Assembly (NCBI GenBank): GCA_034096865.1
Contig: JAWQFJ010002804.1
Span: forward strand, 1 to 64,000
Source: Theodoxus fluviatilis
Taxonomy: Eukaryota; Mollusca; Gastropoda; Cycloneritida; Neritidae
DNA: 64,000 nt
Direction: 5' to 3'
Positions within the stretch are counted from its first letter, which is position 1; the number at the start of each line of letters is the position of its first letter. Under the pieces are notes generated by a model. That model was not told the origin of the DNA and made no database searches. It worked only from the letters and a program-made list of their open reading frames with translations. The position numbers and the translations under genes were made by a program. Positions 55,845 through 64,000 of this stretch are shown piece after piece.

Positions 55845-56716
55845 GAGAACTAGTGTGTCAGCACTGTGATGCCAGCAAGAAAGCTCTGACAATGGCCATG
55901 CTGATGAAACGTACCCCCAGGAAGCATGGATAAGGGCCTACACAGATGGGTCAGCCACAGATGCAGTCAAGAGAGGGGGAGCTGGAGCGTACATCCAGTA
56001 CCCAGGCGGAAAATGGCAGGCAGAGGCAATACCGACAGGCCTCCACTGCACCAACTACAGAGCAGAGGTTGAAGCCCTGATCCATGCTGCAAATACCATC
56101 AGCAGCAAAACAGACCTTGACGGAGACTCCCAGGTAGTCTTCCTCACATATGCACTCTCCGTCTTAGAGGCAGCAACAGCAAGCAAACTGCCTCAACTCC
56201 TGAAAGCACTCCAAAACATCACATGCTTCAGGATTGTACTGCAGTGGATTCCCTCACACTGTGGAATACATGGAAATGAGGAGGCGGATAGAATCGTAAA
56301 GCTGGGAGCTGAAGACCACCAAGAAGAGAACAGAGTCACCCTTACAGAAATGAACACCATGGTGAAGGACCTGTTCAGAACACCCCAGACAACGGACAGC
56401 TACCACCAACTGTCCAGACAAGAACAGGTGGTCATCTTCAGGCTGCGGACAGGGCACAATAGACTCAACCACCACATGCATAAGAGATTCAGATTTGTAC
56501 CATCCCCAAAGTGATCCTGTGGAGAGGCCGACCAGACGGCTGACGCATCTGCAGGAATGCAGGAACCACCGGCTGCTGCTAGAGGACGTTTGGCCGGAAC
56601 CAGCAAGCATTCAGGAAAACCTGTACGACAGGGTGGAATCTCTCCAGAAAACAGCCCATTTCATCCTTGACTCTAGAATCCAAGTGTGATGGCGTTCGAG
56701 AAGAAGAAGAAGAATT
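55845..56716 (+). mobile_element. LINE copy 2, 5'-truncated, RNase H to 3' tail
   Basis: Same family as 42372-46294: AWIRAYTDGSATDAVKRGGA, GLHCTNYRAEVEALIHAAN, LQWIPSHCGIHGNEEADRI and QVVIFRLRTGHNRLNHHMHK. The third RNase H Asp is Tyr here (VVFLTYALSVL against VVFLTDALSVL). The first Cys of the C-terminal motif is a TGA stop. A frameshift lies near 55,900 and small deletions follow. The end CGTTCGAGAAGAAGAAGAAG matches the tail of copy 1. Dead on arrival or decayed. Confidence 0.92.
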
Positions 56717-57884
56717 AGTGCGTCTACCTTCTTCTTTTTCACAAGCGGCACGGTAAAATTATGCATTCCATCAATCCTCTCTTGTTTGGATAAAAACACA
56801 GCCATATAATCTTAGAAGAGTTCCCCCTTTCAAGAGTGGGAATCCATGCAGTCCTTTCATAATTGCACGTTTAGAAGATCTCCTTCAGAAACAAACCCAC
56901 TCAAGTTGAAAAAACACAGCAGTAAGCATGTAGCAGCATCATACGAGCCAAAAAAAAATCAGTTAATAATTTCTTAGAATGGCTGCCTGCCACTCTCTCA
57001 CTGGAACTTGTGACCTTTGAGGCTTTCGGGTTCATTCCTGAGCAGGAATTGGCAAGAGTGACCTCACTGCAGAACTGCTAAGAGCCATAGAAGACGTAGA
57101 AGAAACTGGCTACTGCAAGGATTACCTCTCCGGCACGTTAGTCTAATGGCACAAGTTTTCTTGTAAACAACACGCACTTGCCACATCGGATACCAGATTT
57201 CACAAGGTAGTATGCTATATGCGTGATATCACAATCTAGCTCTTCCACCATTGTGATTTATCGTCTAAGAAAATCCAGAATGTGACTACCATAGGGACGT
57301 AGTGTAAAGTCCATGTCAGCCATTAACGGTACTTAGGCATGTAGGGTTATCGGATCAGCAAAGATTTAAATAACAGTGAACAACGCTGCCCGCACTCGAG
57401 AGGGCCACTACAAGGATAGAAGGTAAAAAGAAAATGAGGTTGCTAATTCCCTTCCAGGCGTACGTGTCTGGTCTGGCTTCAGCCCCCTTCAAATGGGTGA
57501 AACCCCAGCTGTTTACAACATACCGCTGTCTCCGGGCAAAGTGAGACCTTCGACTTTAATGTCAAGGTCACACGGGTTGTAGTTCTTGTGGTAGAGTGAC
57601 GGACAGGAGATTTATGACTAAGCTTCATTGTTCTTGACATTGTTTTCCTTGGGGAAGAAAACATTTTAGCCATGGAAAGTGCCATCAAGGAACATATGCC
57701 ACAGTCTCCAACAGCCAGAAAGACCCATTTTCTTCTTCCCGCATACCTTATCATGTCTTTTTTGCAACGTCTACAGCTATCATCATGACTGTTAGGGGTT
57801 TGTTTTTGTATTGTTTTTGAAAACTTTTTTATAAACTGTACTCAGTTTGTGGGCGAACATTGACTAGCCAGACAAAAAAACGAA
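56717..57884. other. Intergenic, nothing recognised
   Basis: Unique sequence without a recognisable gene or repeat family. Confidence 0.5.
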
Positions 57885-58292
57885 TGACTGCTGCCCGGGA
57901 TGCTGAAATACACGAAGGAACCAAGGTACTGGTCTGGTCTTAGAAGGACAACACAAAAAAGGACCTCAACGTTTCGGGTATGACACACTTCCTCAGGACA
58001 AACACCACAACTTCACCTCCCCCCTCCCCCTCTTCCACTCAACCTTTCACAACCACGTGCTGCATTGATTGGCTTGATTTTCTGCTCATCAGAGTGAAAT
58101 ATATTCATTTCTCCATACCCCCAACCTCTAACATTTCACAGCTTCCTTTTCCCCCGCCTACACCGGGCACAAAGTTGAGTTTGTTGTCTTTTTTGTTTGT
58201 GGTGTATGTCCTGATGAAGGGGTAATACTCGAAACATTGACGTCCTGTTTTGTGTTGTCCTTATAACCAAGACCAGTACCTTGGTTCCTTTT
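57885..58292. mobile_element. Hairpin element, Penelope-like terminal sequence, copy 2
   Basis: Arms at about 57913-58011 and 58190-58292 are inverted copies at roughly 80% identity by eye (GTCCTGATGAAG, CGAAACATTGACGTCCTG, TTTTGTGTTGTCCTT, CCAGTACCTTGGTTCC against their complements). A C-rich spacer of about 180 bases separates them. CTGATGA at 58211-58217 and GAAAC at 58231-58235 are spaced like a hammerhead ribozyme core, and GTC follows at 58242-58244. Penelope-like elements are known to carry such motifs; function here is not shown. Confidence 0.5.
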
Positions 58293-60686
58293 TGCATAAT
58301 GACTATCCACATATTCTAAAGAACCATTGTTCAAAAGTACTTTTTTTCGGTAACATTCAGTAAAATGCACAGACCAGACGCTAATGGAACTTTACACACA
58401 CCTTTTGGAGGACTACGTGATATTTGTAAAATGCGAGATAAACACAAGCTCTGGTCAATGGATGTTTTTCACATTTGCAACAAAGAGTGAGAATCCTGTA
58501 TAAATGTCGGGCAACCTGAGGGGCAGAAGAGGAGGGTAAATTTTCCGACATTCAAAACCCTGTTGCTTCATACTCACTGCTTATTTCATGCATTGCCTAT
58601 TGCTGTTTCCAATACGTCACTCCCCACATACTGCTTATAGCACATCTAGTCTTTCGATGCTTTAGATCCATATCATTCCTTCCACACACTTCATGATACG
58701 CCTCGTCATTCAATGCTTCAAGATCCTGTCTTTCCATTTGTATAGCTTATTATCGTACCTTGTGTAGTAAGGGTAGGGGAAATGGGTGCAATGGGGATGC
58801 GCTATGCAGGTGCGGCAGAAGTACCAACATGCTAGAATGGGAATCCGCGTTGGGTACTTCCTGTGGAAGTAGGATGCAGAGGATATATCGTCCATTCCAC
58901 GACTCATTTCCAAGAACAGCTGGGGTGCGGGCCCTCGCGCTCCAGAAGGGTCCTCCAGCCACTGTAGCACACAGCTGAGGCTGCGCCTACGTGGATTGGG
59001 CGGAAGAGCTAATGCCCAAGTGGGCAATGAGCTTTGCCTCACGCTGATGCCCCCTGGTGGTATACGCTGCTTGAGGCCGCCCACGTCGGAGTTGCTGGAG
59101 TCGCGTTTTACAAAACCAGACTAAAAATAGACTACAGGGAGGTGACTCCCATATTATTTCCGGCAGGGGAGACGGCTTTGCACGGGGAAAAACTTTTTTG
59201 AACGCTACATTATGTGTTAAAAGACACAAATGCACCAAAAACACAAAAACTCGTAAAGCAACTAATGCGTCGTTTGTCGGGATACATTCCATGCGAAGAA
59301 CAGGTGCAGGAGCGGTAAATCGCATAAAGAGAGAGCCGAGCAGATAACTCTGCGATGACTTCCGGAATTTATTTTGGCCGGGAACTTATTTTGGTCGCTA
59401 CACGCACAGAAAGCTCAACCCACTTGGTTTCAGCTGAAGAAGGTGTACTGTGCAGCAGCTGCCGCTTTTAAGCCGTAAAAGGAAAAGAACAGAAACACAC
59501 CAAGGTCATGTGCTTTTGAACTATTCCACTGACAAACACTGTAAAATTTCATTCGATGGGATTTAATGTCCGCCATTTTATAATTATTTCTCCTGGTATG
59601 GATTTTATTACCAAAAAGGAAATATGCTGTGAAGATAAGATGAAATTAAACGTACTTTGTAAACAAGGGTGGATGTTGCAACAGAAAGAAGTTCTGAAGT
59701 GACATGGCGACACCCAAATGTCCAAGTTCAAATGAGACCAGAAACAGCTTTTGCATGAAGAAGCCATTTGATTTCTTCACGTGGAAAAGTAGGTAGATAA
59801 CGAAGCATGTAAAAAATGGTCGTCATACATCGAACACGTAAAATGAAATCACTATTGACAAGGCAAACAGAAATTGCTTCAGCCTATTCGATCCGTACTC
59901 CTCTAAGACTACCAGCACAGCAGGGCTGGTTCATCGATCGAAGAGATAACAGTTGAGTGATGCTCAACAGCAAACTGATCTACAAATGAATTTGCTTGCA
60001 GGTCTACCAGCACTAGTTGGCCGAATGAAATAGATTACTGAATGAAAGAGAGCAGAAATGTGTGACAACTGATATGAAAGTCGACATTATTAACTGAGCA
60101 CTTAAAAATGTAATATTCAGCATAGCGAAATGCATATTAACTTTCGGATAAATCTCGGGCTTTGACTCCACCATGAGCTTCGAGCTCTTCCTGATAGTTC
60201 GAAAGAGTGCCGTGGCTAACCTTAAAAATGCACAATTTTCACTCTTATATTCGGTTACACTGCATTAAACAGACACCACTTTATGTGGGTTTTTTTCCTT
60301 CTGTTTTTTTCCCCCTGCTGAGATTCAATACACGAGCATCACACTATCACTATGCAATTTTATGCAAAAAGGGCAGAACAAGGGCAGAAGCCAGTATAAC
60401 TTTGCCGTCATTGTCTGCGTAGACTCCTGTTCTTCATCAGTGGTTCTCCTAATGCTTCTTACACACCATGTGATACCGCTCTTCAATAATACATTTTAAA
60501 AATCAGATATGAAAGTACCAGTGTTTGATGGTGCCTGATCCATAAAAATCTTACTCGATTTTTCTGAAAAATGTCCCATGTTCTCACTCCATCTCGTGCA
60601 CACCTGAGATACAATGCAATGCAATTTTATATCTCAAAATGTCTTTAGTATTAAACATTTCTTGAACATCATGAACAAGCCTCAGG
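58293..60686. other. Intergenic, nothing recognised
   Basis: A GC-richer patch at 58,780-59,180 contains two ETS-like TTCC motifs and a 124-codon minus-strand frame, but no exon match. No gene is supported. Confidence 0.45.
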
Positions 60687-60880
60687 TTTCTGTATGTGCT
60701 CATCTCTGCCTTCGTACTCACTATACTGCATTCGTCACTGCTGATAACATCATTTCTGTATGTACTCATCTCTGCCTTCATACTCACTATACTGCATTCA
60801 TCACTGCTGATAACATCGTTTCTGTATGTGCTCATCTCTGCATACGCACTATACTGCATTTGTTACTGCTGATAACATCG
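60687..60880. repeat. 66-bp tandem repeat, 3 copies
   Basis: TTTCTGTATGTGCTCATCTC starts units at 60687, 60753 and 60819; each ends ACTGCTGATAACATC. The third unit lacks a few bases. Confidence 0.93.
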
Positions 60881-61059
60881 TCGCTATCAGAGCTGGAGAA
60901 ACCGTCTCTTATGTGGTGGAGTGGAATAAGCCATGATGGTAGCAGGGCGCAGGTATGAGACAAAATCGTAGCTGCTTTCCACACAAAAAAATTTCCCCCA
61001 TGGGTACAGGAGCTGCTGGCTGGTCCAAGGCCTGATGATAATGACCTGGACCAACCCAA

Positions 61060-62505
61060 GACCGTGGTGGCAGTTATCTCTCTAGACCGTGGTGGCAGTG
61101 GTCTCTCTTGACTGTGGTGGCAGTGGTCTCTCTAGACCGTGGTGGCAGTGGTCTCTCTAGACCGTGGTGGCAGTGGTCTCTCTAGACTGTGGTGGCAGTG
61201 GTCTCTAGACTGTGGTGGCAGTGGTCTCTCTAGACCATGGTGGCAGTGATCTCTCTAGACCGTGGTGGCAGTGATCTCTGTAGATCGTGGTGGCAGTGAT
61301 CTCTCTAGACCGTGGTGGCAGTGATCTCTCTAGACCGTGGTGGCAGTGGTCTCTATAGACCGTGGTGGCAGTGATCTCTCTAGACCGTGGTGGCAGTGAT
61401 CTCTGTAGATCGTGGTGGCAGTGATCTCTCTAGACCGTGGTGGCAGTGATCTCTCTAGACTGTGGTGGCAGTGGTCTCTCTAGACTGTGGTGGCAGTGAT
61501 CTCTCTAGACTGTGGTGGCAGTGATCTCTCTAGACCGTGGTGGCAGTGGTCTCTCTAGACTGTGGTGGCAGTGATCTCTCTAGACCGTGGTGGCAGTAAT
61601 CTCTCTAGACCGTGGTGGCCGTGATTTCTCTAGACTGTGGTGGCAGTGATCTCTGTAGATCGTGGTGGCAGTGATCTCTCTAGACCGTGGTGGCAGTGAT
61701 CTCTCTAGACCGTGGTGGCAGTGGTCTCTCTAGACCGTGGTGGCAGTGGTCTCTCTAGACTGTGGTGGCAGTGATCTCTCTAGACCGTGGTGGCAGTGGT
61801 CTCTCTAGACCGTGGTGGCAGTGATCTCTCTAGACTGTGGTGGCAGTGGTCTCTCTAGACCGTGGTGGCAGTGGTCTCTCTAGACTGTGGTGGCAGTGAT
61901 CTCTCTAGACCGTGGTGGCAGTGATCTCTCTAGACCGTGGTGGCAGTGGTCTCTCTAGACTGTGGTGGCAGTGATCTCTCTAGACTGTGGTGGCAGTGAT
62001 CTCTGTAGATCGTGGTGGCAGTGATCTCTCTAGACCGTGGTGGCAGTGGTCTCTCTAGACCGTGGTGGCAGTGATCTCTCTAGACCGTGGTGGCAGTGGT
62101 CTCTCTAGACCGTGGTGGCAGTGATCTCTCTAGACTGTGGTGGCAGTGGTCTCTCTAGACCGTGGTGGCAGTGGTCTCTCTAGACTGTGGTGGCAGTGGT
62201 CTCTCTAGACCGTGGTGGCAGTGGTCTCTCTAGACTGTGGTGGCAGTGATCTCTCTAGACTGTGGTGGCAGTGATCTCTGTAGATCGTGGTGGCAGTGAT
62301 CTCTCTAGACCGTGGTGGCAGTGGTCTCTCTAGACCGTGGTGGCAGTGATCTCTCTAGACCGTGGTGGCAGTGGTCTCTCTAGACCGTGGTGGCAGTGGT
62401 CTCTCTAGACCGTGGTGGCAGTGGTCTCTGTAGATCGTGGTGGCAGTGATCTCTGTAGATCGTGGTGGCAGTGATCTCTCTAGACCGTGGTGGCAGTGAT
62501 CTCTC
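61060..62505. repeat. 25-bp minisatellite, ~58 units
   Basis: The unit reads GACCGTGGTGGCAGTGGTCT followed by CTCTA, with variable sites GACC/GACT, GTGG/GTGA and CTAGACC/GTAGATC. One short 23-bp unit is near 61,200; after that spacing is an exact multiple of 25. GTAGATC variants fall at 61280, 61405, 61655, 62005, 62280, 62430 and 62455, all separated by whole units. Confidence 0.97.
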
Positions 62506-62750
62506 GTGTCTTGTGTGCCGTTCCCTCTTAACAAGGGAATGCACGGACCTCACAGGAGCCAGGGTGTAGATTATTTCCCAGATCTTAACCCTGGTTCCTG
62601 GGTTGTGCTTCCATTTGGCAGAAAAGAGAGATTACTTAATTTAACTTACATTGAAATGCCTTCTTACAAATGTTGCCTCATTCAGCATAACACAGTCTAT
62701 GGAATGAATCATATGCCGTTGCAAGTAGTTGTCTTACTTGAGAGGAAACA
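62506..62750 (+). repeat. ~245-bp dispersed repeat, copy 2
   Basis: GAATGCACGGACCTCACAGG, TAACCCTGGTTCCTGGG, TTGCCTCATTCAGCATAAC and GTAGTTGTCTTACTTGAG match the minus-strand copy at 52563-52810. It starts directly at the end of the minisatellite. Confidence 0.85.
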
Positions 62751-63126
62751 TCAGATTTACAGTCAAAATGTTACAATTAAGATGCCAGAGTGGGAGAACG
62801 GCTCACTAGCCAGGGGTCATGCTAATATTGACCCATCCACGACACACCCCTTTCTCGCGGGAGATCGTGTGGTATCACATGCAGGCGGCAAATTGGCTTC
62901 GACGCGAACGCCAACTGAACGTTGAGTTGTATTCCGGACAGCATTTGTGACTCATTTTTGCCAGACAGTGAGAAGATTTCTCAGACTGTGATAGACAGGG
63001 GTATGAATAAATACTACTCATGTTATTTAGACGAAATTAAGATCTATGAACAAGAGGATTCAACGGTGGAGGTAACAGCTCGGGAAGTGCTGGCATCTGC
63101 GTGACATTGAGCGTCGTATCTGTCTG
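62751..63126. other. Intergenic, nothing recognised
   Basis: No gene or family recognised between the repeat and the SINE fragment. Confidence 0.45.
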
Positions 63127-63245
63127 TTGTCAGGTGCCTGTAAAATGTTGATCAAGTGTTCCAGTGATCAGGTAGTTAAGTTTAAAACGGATTGAGCGCC
63201 TCGGGTTGGTGTAGAGTCGCTATACTAAACTAATACCTTTACCTT
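63127..63245 (+). mobile_element. tRNA-derived SINE, 3' fragment
   Basis: CAGGTGCCTGTAAAATGTTG, ATCAAGTGTTCCAGTGATCA, GAGTCGCTATACTAAAC and CTTTACCTTC match the 3' part of the SINE family. Confidence 0.65.
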
Positions 63246-63301
63246 CACTAGTTGCATTGATGAGAAAGAAATTTACCAACCATGTTCGATTCGAAGATTT
63301 C

Positions 63302-63679
63302 GGTCATGCTATTTACAGAAATTGCGCTAATGGCTTCGAAATGGCTTAGAAATGAGCATACATATCGTTATCCCCTTCTTGAATATGATATATTTAAGCT
63401 ATTCTAATTAAACCAGAACTATATTTGACCAAATTACGTTAGAAACAGCAACATTTTGAAACACATGCGGTGCCATTTCGATCATCATCCTGGACGGATA
63501 TGGCGACCGCATGTCTGTGTTTCAAAATGTTGCTGTTTCTAACGTAATTTGGTCAAATATAGTTCTGGTTTAATTAGAATAGATTAAATATATCATATTC
63601 AAGAAGGGGATAACGATATATATGCTCATTTCGAAGCCATTTCGAAGCCATTAGCGCCATTTCGGTAAATAGCATGACC
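63302..63679. mobile_element. Long hairpin element, ~170-bp arms
   Basis: Arm 63302-63471 begins GGTCATGCTATTTAC and its inverse ends at 63679. The arms share, inverted, GCTAATGGCTTCGAAATGGC, GTTATCCCCTTCTTGAATAT, ACCAAATTACGTTAGAAACA and ATTTTGAAACACATGCGGT with a few substitutions. The arms are separated by about 35 bases. Non-coding; a MITE or foldback is likely. Confidence 0.85.
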
Positions 63680-64000
63680 CGAAGATTTGATCGAGACAGG
63701 GGTGAACCTTTGCGCTTCGGCTTACGTTGGATGGGATATATTCTGTTCTAATCCTGGAGCTTTGTATAACCGTGCTCTACCCAAAATCTCAGAACTACCA
63801 TCACGACAGACAAGCTGTGTAATGAGATGGTAAGGTACATAAGCATCATCCTCGCAATGAAGCGTTACTGTACGTCTATCCTCACTCAACCCTCACGCTA
63901 CCTCCCAAAATTTGCTTCCTGAAGCCTAGAAATGAATAAACTTGTGTTAAACAACAGTAATGTTCAGTTTAAAATGCGGATCTGAGACTCACCCCCGCGC
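63680..64000. other. Intergenic, nothing recognised
   Basis: Unique sequence to the window edge. Confidence 0.45.

Noticed and set aside
58710..59084. 124-codon minus-strand frame in a GC-richer patch
   Set aside because: No domain, splice-site support or homologue recognised; composition alone could keep it open.
61060..62505. CRISPR array
   Set aside because: The units are directly contiguous with no unique spacers; it is a minisatellite in animal DNA.

Overview
The window looks like gene-poor, repeat-rich nuclear DNA of an invertebrate animal, most likely a mollusc (inference). Three spliced protein genes with GT-AG introns can be read, all in the first 20 kb. The rest is microsatellites, retroposons, LINE remnants, small inverted-repeat DNA elements and unique non-coding sequence. 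No bacterial operons, CRISPR arrays, rRNA genes or convincing functional tRNA genes were seen.

Region by region. 0.4-4.0 kb (+): the last four coding exons of a PCTAIRE-type cyclin-dependent kinase (CDK16/17/18 group), ending in the family's NRRRQSMLF-type tail; the rest of the gene lies left of the window. 12.6-15.6 kb (-): a complete four-exon LSM8 gene (96 aa, U6 snRNP core protein). 16.0-19.6 kb (+): a complete four-exon MRPL2 gene (285 aa, mitochondrial large-subunit protein uL2m). The LSM8 and MRPL2 start codons face away from each other across only 374 bp, which probably acts as a shared bidirectional promoter. 20-64 kb: no host gene recognised.

Mobile DNA. A nearly complete EEP/RT/RNase H LINE (42.4-46.3 kb, minus) is broken by frameshifts; a second, 5'-truncated copy lies at 55.8-56.7 kb. 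LINE fragments of other families sit at 9.4, 26.5-27.4, 39.2, 40.6, 49.2 and 54.5 kb; four of the 3' ends run straight from AATAAA into a (TC)n array. A short retroposon family with a (CATC)n/(ATCC)n 3' end has nine copies, two with 10-11 bp target-site duplications. A tRNA-derived SINE family has four copies. DNA-type elements include a TTAA-flanked piggyBac-like MITE in the last MRPL2 intron, an 806-bp element with 11-bp terminal inverted repeats packed with nuclear-receptor-type sites, a 1,039-bp foldback element, a perfect 74-bp inverted repeat, a hairpin near 63.5 kb and two Penelope-like hairpin elements.

Tandem DNA. The largest arrays are a ~1.16-kb (TATC)n array, a 1.45-kb 25-bp minisatellite, a ~490-bp composite pyrimidine-rich tract, and many (TC)n, (GT)n and (GACA)n arrays. 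Long open frames inside these arrays (poly-YLSI, poly-SL, poly-S) are not genes.

The two complete genes serve separate housekeeping roles (U6 snRNP assembly and mitochondrial translation). Nothing in the window forms an obvious new multi-gene system; the most unusual material is the inverted-repeat elements, the element carrying nuclear-receptor sites, and the consistent LINE-to-microsatellite junctions.
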